From Acanthaster planci (lineage: Eukaryota; Echinodermata; Asteroidea; Valvatida; Acanthasteridae), in the NCBI RefSeq assembly GCF_001949145.1, contig NW_019091576.1, positions 169,100 to 233,099 on the forward strand: a stretch of 64,000 bases of DNA. Direction: 5' to 3'. The notes under the pieces were generated by a model. That model ran no database searches. It worked only from the letters and a program-made list of their open reading frames with translations, and was not told the DNA's origin. Both the position numbers and the translations under genes were made by a program. This document shows, piece by piece, positions 37,468 to 47,574 of this stretch (positions are counted from its first letter, which is position 1; the number at the start of each line of letters is the position of its first letter).

Positions 37468-37544
37468 TTAAAAGCAAGCATTTGAAAAGGGTTTGGTACA
37501 CATTTTTTTTTTAGTACTTTGAGAAAGTTTTCTTCACTTTTTAA

Positions 37545-38012
37545 GTCTTTCTTAGAGGGAATTTTACAAGTTCTGTTTCAAGCAGTGGATTCTTTTTCAA
37601 AGTGTTGATTCTGCGAATTCCGTCTGTTTTCCGCAATCGCGGAAAATCATTGGCTCTACGTGTTTCCCAGCGGATGTGACCATCGGCAATTGGCAGGGCA
37701 TGTAGCTCGCTACCTTGTCTCGATGTAACAACCGTGAGGAGGAGCACCAGCCTGATGCTGAGATGCAGGTCAGACACATCAGCCAGTGGTTCGAAAAAGG
37801 GAGACTGGTAAGAACTTGAGGAAAGCTTCCAAGGTCCCAGGATAAGACAACACGTTTGATGTGAGGATGCCCGACAAACATCTCTTGAAGGAGAAATAGG
37901 ATAGCAGCATTGTTGGAAAGAGTCGAGCCATCGCTGAAGCCTGAGTGGACATCCGGCAAGGCCGTCAAGTAGTTGCAGATGGCAGTAACCTGGAGGCCCG
38001 AGTGAAAACCGA
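37545..38012 (-). pseudogene. DIRS copy 2 tyrosine recombinase, N-terminal part (broken)
   Basis: The minus frame from 38012 reads FHSGLQVTAICNYLTALPDV, then DGSTLSNNAAILFLLQEMFV and VVLSWDLGSF, closely parallel to copy 1. A second frame has TVVTSRQGSELHALPIADGH, including the region of the first catalytic Arg. Its 5' side is cut at 38012 by an inserted sequence, and its 3' side at about 37545. Confidence 0.75.
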
Positions 38013-38130
38013 TACAGTAAACTCTGGCTAAGTCGGCACTCTCGGGACTCAAGAAATTATGAAGACTTACGCAAATGCCGACTTGTGCTTAAGTCGTCAT
38101 TTTGCTGACTTACACGTACATGTGTTTTGC
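38013..38130 (+). mobile_element. Pogo/Tigger-like terminus inserted in DIRS copy 2
   Basis: Begins TA-CAGTAAACTCTGGCTAAGT exactly where the recombinase frame stops matching. TA plus CAGT is a pogo/Tc1-type terminus. A partly inverted GCCGACTT word recurs within 80 bases, but no clean opposite end was found, so the extent is uncertain. Confidence 0.4.
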
Positions 38131-40100
38131 CTACGTACATGTACATGATGATTCCTTGCACTAATTCAATGACTTTAATTTACCCTGGTTTATTTCTACC
38201 TCCATGGTCGATCCCAGCAAATTCATTCTCAATTATTCTCCTCACAGGCTGCAGATTCAATAATTGATCATTTGCCCCTAAGGATGAAGTGGGGATGGCA
38301 AGCCACTTGCATATCACATCACAACTCAAAAGTGCAGTACATACATGTACGTGATACAGTTGTGGTACAGAAAACATACACTCATCCACACACGCATTGG
38401 TTAAGTTCGTTCAATAAGACGACCCCCAAAATGGACAGAGTGCATGCGTGTAGCACTAGAAGGGTTACTGGTATTGATGTACTCATGCTGGCCGATTATC
38501 AACAGCAGCCTATGCCGCTAATAAAGAGACATCATTTCAAAGACGGATTTGCGCCGGGGAGACGTCTGCACTAGTCAGCAGGAGGTCATGCGTTCGAGTC
38601 CCACCTGAGTACGCTTGTGGTTTTTACTATGAATTTCAACACCATAAAAATATAGTTTACACCTAATTCACCATGAAACTTTCTTACATGGCAAAGTAAG
38701 CCCCTTTTCATGATGCAAAATGAGCCTGCTTGGCGGGGGACTAGCTCATTGTAGTTTCACAGTGTTTTTACATGAGCTTCCAGGAGGTGAGGCACTCTAT
38801 TGTTATTCATAATGTTTGGCCTATCCAGCTTCCCACCTGTGGGGGTGCTAAAACCCACAGATTAACAGTCTAATTGATGGCGGGATTAGTGTGACTGACG
38901 GCCTCATCAGCCCATGCAACCAGCATGCACCGATGTACTTCAATAAAGAATGTCGATACTTCCTCAGAGTATATGGTACCCAAAGTAACGACCACTCTTG
39001 GTGAATAACTGTTTTATATATCATGAGTGAAGTGGTAATTAAAAATAAAATGTTTGTTCTGTAAAATTTAGCACATCGATCAGCACTGCCACTGCAGCAA
39101 ATCTCTTGCCTTCAAACTAGACCTCAATCGCTTACATCTATGTGATCGACCGATCCTTTTTTTACCATTGGTAGACTGTCTGATCCAAACTGCATGCCCA
39201 TTCACTGTTTACTTTTGATGTGGTTATAGTGCTCCCATTTACAATGCTTTTTGGGATATAATGCTCACGTTTTTTGGCTCAGAGAACCATATAAAGCATT
39301 TAAAATGATTCTGGTTACAGCGCCCTTTACCTTAGAAAAATCAGATTCTGTAAAAATCAACGTATACAATCCGCATCGCAAGGCCGCTACGCTAGGTGGC
39401 CGGCGGGCGGCGTGGCCTACCAGTAGATGTTTTTTGCAATCAAAGAGTGCAGACACACCCACTATCCTTGCAGTGCTATCGCGGGAGCACGTGCTCACCA
39501 TGGTGAGCCGCTCCTGCGTGGCTTTCCTGAGGTGATTTCTTTTGCACATTTTGTTTAATCTCGTTGTGTAGTTTGGGTCACAATAATTAACACTGAGATA
39601 CTACATGTAGTATTTTGTTACCTAAATTTCTCTTTCTACCGTTAAATAAAATCAGCCGCTTAAATTGTATGTCTGTCTTCGTTTAGCAAATCCAGTCTTT
39701 TTGCCAATTGCGTTCAGCGTGATGTATCAGATCTATTTTCAGTTGGGTTTTCTAATGACGTGTCACTTTCTGTGGTCACATGGTTATTGGGAAAATCAGC
39801 GATTAGACTGTCCATGAATGGACATGCAGTAGCAGTCAGGATGTCATGGTGGATGTAGATACAGTTTGTGTGCCGCGCGCAATGTCCAAATCACACAGCT
39901 GTAAGCCCTGACTGCCAGCATAGATCGGTGTGTCATTTCATACCATAGCCAAGTGATTCGGACATGGCCAAAATCTTTTACATAGTACATGTACATGTCA
40001 CTGTGATTCATCGAATGCGCAGAGGAATTTTTGCCAAATTTCACATGTGCTGCCACTGCTTGAAAAATTTCTCAGGATCTTGAAAAACAGAGACCCAACT
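38131..40100. other. Intronic sequence of mixed origin between DIRS copy 2 parts
   Basis: No supported gene. A B-box-like GCGTTCGAGTCCCACC at about 38592 hints at a tRNA-derived SINE, but no convincing A box was seen upstream. A CpG- and GC-rich segment at about 39360-39530 overlaps opposing 94-codon frames without recognisable domains. Confidence 0.4.
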
Positions 40101-40102
40101 TT

Positions 40103-40408
40103 ATGTAAAATGTCGTAAGCACTCATTGGGTCGCATACTGGACCACAAACATCCCACATTTAAGTTTACAAATATTAGGAGGAAAAATGATGCTTTGGTC
40201 CACTTGGTCCTTTCCAACAGCTGCAATTGCAAATTTGGTTTTTTGGCCCCAAAGTCCAGACCAGTTGCTCTAATTCCACGAAACTTGACATAAGATGTCG
40301 TAAGCATCCATTGGATCATCACATACTGGACCACAAAGGTCCCACATTCAAGTTTACAGAAATTAGGAGGAAAAACGATGCTTTGGTCTACTTGATCCTT
40401 TCCAACCA
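40103..40408. repeat. Direct duplication, about 189-bp spacing
   Basis: Bases about 40109-40218 and 40298-40408 are clearly similar (AAGATGTCGTAAGCA/AATGTCGTAAGCA, CATACTGGACCACAAA, AGTTTACA..ATTAGGAGGAAAAA, GATGCTTTGGTC). This is a two-copy tandem arrangement inside the large interruption of DIRS copy 2. Confidence 0.75.
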
Positions 40409-41380
40409 AAGATGTTTTCAAACAATGTACACATACAACACCATTGCACTTAATTCACATTGTTTCTTTCATTAATATGCGTAAACATTACACTGGAACA
40501 TTAGTGTACATTGGTGTTTAATAAACAAAACCGTCCATTCTTCAAAGCTGCAAATCTTGGCAAAATATTTCAGTGTTTTCCGAATTAACAAGGTCTTGAA
40601 TGCCATTTTATTTCTTCCGAGTGTTTGTCAGGCTGTACCACTGCCAGGGCTGATACTTGTGATAGGAATATGTTGTGACCGACTGGCCAGGGACTATTGA
40701 AATTTGCTTAAAAATTATATCTGACAAGATACAAGTCACAATTGTATACTGCAATGGGGGATCATCGTTCATGACACCCGGTACACGTTTGCAAGTGTAA
40801 AAATGATTATGAGAGTGAAAAAAGCCTGTCGAAAAATGGTAATAATATCAACTTGAAAACAGCATTCACTGGAGAAAGTGTTTGAGAAAACTTTGGGGGA
40901 AAACAACGCAACGTACGTGGAAAGTTTCCTGTTCCCTTCATCCCCTCAGGCCACTGCAGACCTAAGATAGGGGCCTTTCAGTCAAAATGTAATCAAAGAC
41001 ACGAAAAGCAAAACGAATGCACAAGCGTGAACTGCCAGGACTATAAAAGTATAAGTGCATGTTCCGGCAAACGCGTACATGTACGTGTGCTGTGGTTGTG
41101 TGCCTACACAAACACAAGCAGGGCACCCCGAAATCTATCTTACAAAATGCACAAGAACGGGCACAAGTTTCGTTTTTGGACTCACAGATTTATTGGTCAT
41201 TCGAGAATTTGATGTTTTGGATTATTTCTAACAATGCTGCATAACAGGTTTTGCACCACACGGTTGCCTGGATCTAACTCATCAGAGTTTAATGAGTATC
41301 CACTTCGTAAGAAACTTTCAACTCATTGAAATCTAAACTTAGCCATGCACTTAAGATTGACTGACAGGCAAGCGTACACC
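40409..41380. other. Intronic non-coding stretch
   Basis: No recognisable gene or bounded repeat. Probably part of the inserted or flanking material between DIRS copy 2 pieces. Confidence 0.4.
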
Positions 41381-41384
41381 TTTT

Positions 41385-42118
41385 ATGAGGGATTAGGCCC
41401 ATTAGGCTTCGGTGGTGGGTAAAGGATCTCTGACTTGGACTGACAGACAATGTCCTCTCTGACCAGAAGGACCAGCAGCAGTCGTACCAGGAGTCTCATC
41501 CGCCTTTGAAACCACAGTTGACGAGTCCAGAACGGGGCGATGAGGAGGATCCGACATAGCTCCGTACTATCTTGGATAGGACCCATGGGATGAGGGAGAT
41601 TGGAGGGAAGATGTACGCCAGAGGGCCTGACCAGTCGATCTGAAGAGAATCTGTTGCCCACACCCGTGGGTGAGGGAACCTGAAGAAGATCATTGGAAGC
41701 TGGGCATTGTCAGTGAGAGCAAACAGATCGAATTGAGGATGCTCAATCTCCGCGAAAATCTGGCTGACAACATGTGGATAAAGAGTCCTCTCTGTCAGTT
41801 GGACAGTACCCGAGAGAGTGCGTCTGCTGTGCTGTTGCTGGTTTCCGCTATGTGGACAGCTTGAAGGCTGATCCCCTGACGCAAGGGCACAGGAGTTGAG
41901 GAGGGCGAGTGCCACCATGACAATTGATGTACGTCACTGTCGTTGAGGCATCGCTCTGGACTCGAGCAGAACAACCCACTCAGTGCTGTCGGAAGTGACA
42001 AAGAACGTTTAACACCGCTTGGAGTTTTAACACATTGATATGTTTGCCTCGAGAGGCAGTCCCCTAGACCTCGGAGGCACGGAGTGGAGAGAGGCTCCCC
42101 CTCCGTCCAGCGCCGCAT
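41385..42118 (-). pseudogene. DIRS copy 2 RNase H and RT C-terminal region (broken)
   Basis: Overlapping minus frames contain, in order, VHIAETSNSTADALSR (RNase H C-terminal, reading His-I-A-E for the usual His-I-P-G), VSQIFAEIEHPQFDLFALTD, AWATD-like VWATDSLQIDWSGPLAYIFP, SLIPWVLSKI and LLIAPFWTRQLWF. These are the signature phrases of the DIRS RT/RNase H tail. There are at least two frameshifts. The RT palm itself is not present. Confidence 0.8.
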
Positions 42119-42299
42119 CCGTCGTCACGGTCAAATGTGGACTTGGAGGGACGAAAGTAAGGCCGGCCCACATGCAAAAAGAAGCAAATATTCCCTAGGA
42201 AATGAATCATGAGCCTTGTTACATTGTACTTTGTTCGAAGTGGCCATTTGTATCCTTGAGTTAGAGGACCACAGCCATAACATAACATGCCTTACAAAA

Positions 42300-42395
42300 A
42301 TAGAAAAACTGCAGTATGCACAATCGAGTCTTTTCAGCGAATTGTAATAGGCACATGGGAAATTTGCATATGTAGACTGGGCTGGGGTATGTGAA
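42300..42395. repeat. DIRS copy 2 right inverted terminal repeat
   Basis: Reverse complement of about 35415-35500 with roughly 80-85 percent identity by eye, including AGCGAATTGTAATAGGCAC. Marks the likely 5' end of the element relative to its coding strand. Confidence 0.75.
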
Positions 42396-42815
42396 CGCCG
42401 CAGACTGCATAAACACACAATACCTGAGGTCATGCATACCGTACGTATACGTTGCTATGAAAAGAGAGAGAGCAAAAACAACAAGTGTCATGTGACTAGC
42501 TCTTGGCCAATCAAGGTATAGAATCAAGAAACAGAATCTGTGGGTAAGGTGTTAAAATGAATGTTACCTCCGAGCAGGCTCTCATGAACAGTGTCATTTT
42601 CAGACCAGAAAACAAATAAGGAATGTAATAAAATTCAATTTGATTGCTTTGCCGTAGAGCAGTCTTCACACACAAATGAACTTCAGAATCACCTCTCAAT
42701 GTAGTCTCTGATATATACAGCTGCTTATCATGAAAAGTTTATATGTAACAGCATTTAAGTGAAGACTTAACGAGAGACAGAATCCTGAGGTATAAAAAGT
42801 GAGGCCATTTCTTAC
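42396..42815 (-). other. IPMK intron segment
   Basis: Intron between the DIRS copy 2 right end and the donor of the 173-bp exon. No features recognised. Confidence 0.55.
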
Positions 42816-42988
42816 CCTCATGCCAAGAATCTGGAAGCCAATCTTCTCCAGGTTGGGGTATTTCTCCTTGGCAAGTTCTACCTTCCTCAGTGAGACGCCA
42901 TCTTCATAGCTCTTGCATCCAATCTTCACATCCATGACACAAGGCTTGCGAAACCGTGCAGTGACATCCTTTATTTTCAGGTATACCA
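42816..42988 (-). CDS. IPMK: Inositol polyphosphate multikinase, catalytic PxxxDxKxG exon
   Basis: Exon of 173 bases with acceptor CAACACCAG/TGG and donor ATGAGG/GTAAG on the minus strand. It encodes YLKIKDVTARFRKPCVMDVK and IGCKSYEDGVSLRKVELAKE, then KYPNLEKIGFQILGMR. PCVMDVKIG is the PxxxDxKxG inositol-phosphate-binding and catalytic signature of the IPMK/IP6K/IP3K family. The LGMR end, followed by VYH in the next exon, is more like IPMK than IP6K. It begins two bases into the frame (phase 1 intron) and ends in phase 0, joining both neighbours without a stop. Confidence 0.95.
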
Positions 42989-44080
42989 CTGGTGTTGATG
43001 AGTCAAGGTCCACTTTTCAGGGATAGAACTGAGTGGAATTTGTTGTATACTGAGAATCTATCACCTTCCCATCATCTCCTCCCCTTCCCTGGCAGTACAT
43101 TGTATCATTCATTTAGAAACTTTGAAAGAATTCATACTTGTATCATGTTTTGTAGCTCCACAGGAAAGCAGATCAAGGCAGAGTGAGAGTTGAGTACTTT
43201 GCACACACCATTTCAATTTATTGGTGGAGATAAAGCTGCATGTACGGATATTCAGCAGAAAATCTTGCCAAAAGAAGGTACTGGACATTCACAATATTAA
43301 ATGATCTAAGCTTTTCATGGAAACATTTTGGACAACACTCTTTGAGCATTTTTCAAGTAATTCCATCCAACAGCTTAATAAAGCATCACGTTTACATGTA
43401 CACATATATGTATCCAATGTCTAAAGAGTTTTTCTTTTGTAAGTTCTAACACTGACTTCATTTGCTATCTACTGTTAGTATTTCTCTAGATACATGTACA
43501 TGCATGTGGGTAAAGAACACTTTTATTAGTATTAGTAAATAAAGTACTCACAAAGTACTTTTACAATTCTAAGCAGCGGAGTTCCCTCTAAGCCGCTTAA
43601 AAAGATAAATCTTTAAATTCTCTCTGGTTCCGGTGAAATAGTACCTGTAAAAGGTACTAGAACTGAAGGACTACGATGAGTACATGTACATGAATGTCTA
43701 CATGCAAGAATGATACGAAAAGCAAAACCAAATCAGACGATAGGAAAAACAAAGTTCAACACTTCCATTTTTCTGTCACTCTCTCTTTATACTGTTTGAA
43801 AGAAAAAATGAGCAGGCACAGTACACCAACTGCAGCGATACACACAATCATTAGCATACATGTACATGAATGCAACAAAAATTTACACTGAAAGAAATGT
43901 AAACAGTACTCGTTTCCCCTACTATTTTATTATGGAATTAATCTGATCCCCTATGAAATCCCAACTACCCACTTGACACTGGAGTATTTTTAGGAAGAAT
44001 CACAGAAATATAGTAGAGTATTGACAATACTTCTTCCATCAGTAGGCCAGTTAAAAGTATCTCATTCAGTTTTTTTTTAA
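42989..44080 (-). other. IPMK intron, 3' part
   Basis: Part of the 2.26-kb intron between the exons at 45251-45433 and 42816-42988. Non-coding, with ACATGTACATG words near 43.4, 43.5, 43.7 and 43.9 kb. Confidence 0.6.
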
Positions 44081-44259
44081 AAAAACCTTCGCTACAGAGG
44101 ACTGCTGCTACCACACCACTGTGTGAGGATTAGTGCATACCACATATACAGTCTATTCACCATGCAGCTGCTGGTTCAATGGGGCCTGCTGATGGACAAA
44201 GCCCTCCATTCATGGCATGCCTCAGCCCAGCAGTCGTGGTCAAAATATATGTGAAGGGG
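44081..44259. mobile_element. TTAA-flanked MITE, copy B2
   Basis: Very similar to 37281-37467 throughout its body: GTGTGAGGATTAGTGCATAC, CTATTCACCATGCAGCTGCT, CCAGCAG..GTGGTCAAAATA. The right end is GTGAAGGGG followed by TTAA at 44260-44263. The left end, preceded by TTAA at 44077-44080, is more degraded. High identity between the two copies suggests fairly recent spread. Confidence 0.65.
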
Positions 44260-44520
44260 TTAAAAAAAAGGGGGAAAATTGCTCTTTTTCAAGATACAAG
44301 TACAATATTTCCAGAAATGGCTGGCATGTTCCTCCACTTCCTGGATTCTTTTGGGGACATGTATCTAAAGGATACATGTACCAATAAATGACATCACACC
44401 TTTGCTCATGAATATTCAAGCTTGAATTAGCACAAACCCAAAGGCTCTGAATGATCTGGACACGAGCAAATGCATTAAAAAGAACTGCTTCAAAAATACT
44501 GCAGGAACACTTTAAGTTAA

Positions 44521-45066
44521 CCACTTCCTGCCGGGCGACCCGGAACTGGGGCAAAAAGAGTTGGGCCTTGTAACAAAAGACTATGCTCAGCACAAAAGAC
44601 TGAGCTGCTGGGCATTACTGACAATTTTTTGCTCTCAATAGTGGAGATAATCCAGCCTTGTTTTGCAACAGTATACCACGGTTTGGGGAATTTAGAGCGA
44701 GCGGATTACCACCAGGGACAAAAGCTCTCCACCACTGCAGCAATGAGCCACACAGCACCGCTGCACGCTAATCTGGCCCCTATTGAAAAGAGGTTAGCAG
44801 TGCACTGTGCCGGTTTCGGGAACAAAAGAATTTTACGTAACACCGCACAATCTGGGCTCTTTTTCCAAAGCTGCAGGCCTGGCTGAAATATTCAGGAGTC
44901 AATGAAGGTTACCTGTCAGCTAAAGAGTAGTCCCAAAGAGTACTTCATGTGGGTAAAACGGCCATGAAATGAAATGATGAATTTTTGAAGAATTTTGAAA
45001 ACAGAAAATCTTGAAAAGGACCCGGATCTTGTCTTGCTCAAGAAAAATCCACCCGGCAGCAAGTGG
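44521..45066 (+). mobile_element. 546-bp TTAA-flanked MITE, copy A1
   Basis: Exact TTAA flanks at 44517-44520 and 45067-45070. The terminal inverted repeats are CCACTTCCTGCCGGGCG and, from the other end, CCACTTGCTGCCGGGTG. There is no transposase coding. A copy in the opposite orientation occupies 61478-62071, and a third begins at the right edge of the window. TTAA flanks point to piggyBac- or Kolobok-type mobilisation. It lies within an IPMK intron. Confidence 0.8.
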
Positions 45067-45250
45067 TTAAAGGGTCCACATTTGCTGAACCACTATTCTC
45101 CTTGATAAACTTGAAAGAACCCTGTCAAACTTGCAAAGAATATCAAATGATACAAAAGAATAGCATGCACACAGGCATATTATCTAAACAGCAGCACTGA
45201 CCTAGCCTACACATGTAGATTAATAAAATTTTAGCAAAGGTAAAGGATAC

Positions 45251-45433
45251 ACGATGGATCTTCAGGTGATACAAAGGTGCCATAGAAGCCAGGTACCAAT
45301 GGCCTCAAGCTGGTATACAGCGGATTGGACTGGTCTGGTCTGGTGACATTCTGGTAAAAGGCTAATTCCCTCTTGCCTCTGCAAGCATTTTGGCCTGGTT
45401 TGAGGACAGTTCCCATACCATCCTGAAGAAGAC
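45251..45433 (-). CDS. IPMK: Inositol polyphosphate multikinase, most 5' exon found
   Basis: Exon of 183 bases between acceptor TGTTTTTTCAG/GTC and donor CATCGT/GTATCC on the minus strand. It encodes LLQDGMGTVLKPGQNACRGK, RELAFYQNVTRPDQSNPLYT and SLRPLVPGFYGTFVSPEDPS. This corresponds to the N-lobe of IPMK: the DGTVLK-type strand with the ATP-binding Lys, the RELEFY-like helix, and the PxYYG turn before the catalytic exon. It needs one base from a preceding exon (phase 1), so the start codon and the QVAGH-like segment lie further 5'. I did not find that exon in the rest of the window. Confidence 0.9.
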
Positions 45434-46394
45434 CTGAAAAAACAGGGGGAATGACAACTAGAAAGTGAAGAGCCTCTGTGCAAAAAAGGTGAACAGGGGT
45501 TCTCCTACTAAAATTGCCTGATTTTTAAAGAAAAATATTCACACCTTTTTACACCAGTGGAAATATTTTTCAGTTAGAAAAATTTTTCTCACCTTTTTCA
45601 CAAGTGGCAAATTCGCCAGTGAATGTGAATTTTTTCATAATTTTCCCAGTCATTTTCATAGGGTTAAGTTTCAATTAAAACGTACTAGTTTAGAGAGATT
45701 ATGGCGCTACCCAGTATACCCGGGTACATGTACATATATGTATCTATAGCTCCACAGCAAAATTAAGATTAAATCCCGAACATTTACATGTAAGATGTAT
45801 GGAAGTACAGTACATCTACACAAGTACGTGTACATGTACATATGCAAAGATGTACAATGTACATCCACTGATCCATTCATTTTGGCAGGTCTAGATATGT
45901 AGATTGAAACCGAACTGTGTTACACATGTCTTTCCACACTACAAAGGTGTGACATAGCATTGGGAAATAAATCAAGTTAATACCTGTAATATCAACCTGG
46001 GGTATTTGTCCATTTTCCCTCTTGTACCATAATATTCCCATCTCACTTTTGAAGATTGTGCTCGCTAAGAACTTTCCAAGCAAAATGATACAATGTGCTT
46101 GCTTAGAATGTTCCATACTAGTCCAGTTAATCTAGAAGATTTGAGGGGGAACCCACCCTGTAATGCATTTCAGAATGATCCCCTGAACACCACACTAGAA
46201 GTCCTAAAAATATGAAAAAGAACGATGATAAAACAGTGATGACCAAAGAGAGAGGGAGAGAGAGCGATGAAGGAACATCAGTGGAGGAGGAGTGATGACG
46301 AAGGTCAATGAAATTACATCGATACGAACGGTGCACAATTTTATATATGTGCGCATCTGTATACACACTGTTCCACCTCTGAGGGTTCAGTTGG

Positions 46395-46625
46395 TCATGT
46401 TGGTTGGAGCAGAGTTTTGCAGCCACCATGAATTCTGTTTGTTTCCAGATTGTTTGTTTCGTGCGTTTCGGTGGATAGGAAAATAGCAAGGAAAACCGGT
46501 TTGTGTATGCAAAGTTCAATTAATAATATATTGATCTTCAGACTATACAGGATTATTCCAAGAAAATTAAATTACAGTTTATAATAGGGAGGGGACAGAC
46601 GATTGGTCATTAGCTGACAAGGGCT
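46395..46625. repeat. Diverged duplicated segment, copy 1
   Basis: Shares order and wording with 47240-47500: GCCACCATGAATT, TTTCCAGA.TGTTT, GGAAAA.AG, ACCGGT.TGTG, GGATTATTCCAA and GATTGGT.AT. Similarity is partial, so this is an old dispersed repeat or local duplication. Confidence 0.5.
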
Positions 46626-47239
46626 ACTTTTTTCTTACTGTTTGATTTGTACGTACAGCTATGTAGCCGATAGCTCTGTTCGCCGATGTGTATAGTGTGA
46701 TCAGCAGGAAGAGAAAATTTTGGTCAAAGTCATTTTTAATGCACTGTGGGTGATACAAATGTATGTGCATAGTGGAGCTCCTGCATAGTATTGTGTGTGA
46801 AGTTTTTCTTCAGTGTTATACATACATTTAACTGGGAAGTCAATACATATACATGTACATGTACTGGTTTCCTGCAAGACCCCAATAATGGGTGGGTAAC
46901 GCCTGTCAACATGTAGAGGCACAGTACTCATATGTAGTGCTTGGCGACACCAAAGCTCGCTTGTAACTGTTTCATTTCATTTCATTTACGGTTTATTTCT
47001 TAATACCAAAAAGAAAGTCAAAAGACTAAAAATATTTGGCTTACAATATACACAATAAGAGGTTAAAATTGACATAAAAAAATATATCAATAACTGAATA
47101 TTAAAAAATTGCACAGAGTACGATATTTAAAGAACAAATACCACAGAACACAATGTCAGTTTTTCTTTTCTGTGTCTGTGCAAACTGCATGTTTGTGTAT
47201 AGGGAAGAGGTGTAGTCATACAACTCTACATGTACGTCT

Positions 47240-47500
47240 AAGTCTGGTGGAGTGGAGTACGGCCGCCACCATGAATTTTGTTTTCTCCAGACTGTTTCCC
47301 AAGGTTACAGAAAGTGTTTTTTTATGGCCAAGAAAATAAGAGAGACCGGTCTGTGCAAGCAAGGTTTAGGAATAATTGATTGATTTTATCCCTTTGCTAA
47401 TGGAGGGGGGGTGGTGGTTCCCCAGGATTATTCCAAAAAGATTGCTGCAATGAATTGGTCTTTTTAAACAAGGAGTGGTTGAGATTGGTTATCAGTATTA
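47240..47500. repeat. Diverged duplicated segment, copy 2
   Basis: Partner of 46395-46625 in the same orientation. See that entry for shared words. About 40 bases longer, mostly from a G-rich stretch near 47405. Confidence 0.5.
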
Positions 47501-47525
47501 ACATGGCCACTGCACACTTTTATGC

Positions 47526-47574
47526 AGCAACTAAGACCCAACCATTGTCAGAATATGGTTGGGTCTTAGTTGCT
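47526..47574. repeat. Perfect 20-bp hairpin, 9-base loop
   Basis: Bases 47526-47545 are the exact reverse complement of 47555-47574. On the minus strand the hairpin begins inside the last codons (Ser-Asn-stop) of the degraded frame at 47566-47934. It could be part of the terminal structure of the mobile element encoding that frame, or an unrelated palindrome. Confidence 0.85.

Larger units (their letters stand above)
35375..42395 (-). mobile_element. DIRS-like retrotransposon, copy 2, fragmented by later insertions
   Basis: The left end (35375-35540) and an inverted match at about 42300-42395 (shared AGCGAATTGTAATAGGCAC and GGGAAATTTGCATA in opposite orientation) bracket RT/RNase H remnants (41385-42118) and two recombinase pieces (37545-38012 and 35640-36351). 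All are on the minus strand in the order expected for DIRS. The element-derived sequence is interrupted by about 1.2 kb (36355-37540) and about 3.4 kb (38013-41380) of other DNA, part of it recognisable as later mobile elements. It belongs to a different subfamily from copy 1, since the ends differ. Confidence 0.75.
45434..47525. other. Region upstream of the known IPMK exons
   Basis: Probably IPMK intron 1 or upstream DNA. Contains ACATGT words near 45.7-45.9 kb and a diverged repeat pair (46395-46625 and 47240-47500). No first exon identified. Confidence 0.4.

Noticed and set aside
38540-38640. tRNA gene at the B box near 38592
   Set aside because: Only a B-box-like segment is present; no A box or paired acceptor stem was seen, so at most a SINE fragment.
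42816-42988. Assignment as inositol hexakisphosphate kinase (IP6K)
   Set aside because: The LGMRVY and HYGRSL-like context and the exon order are closer to IPMK; PxxxDxKxG alone is shared by both families.
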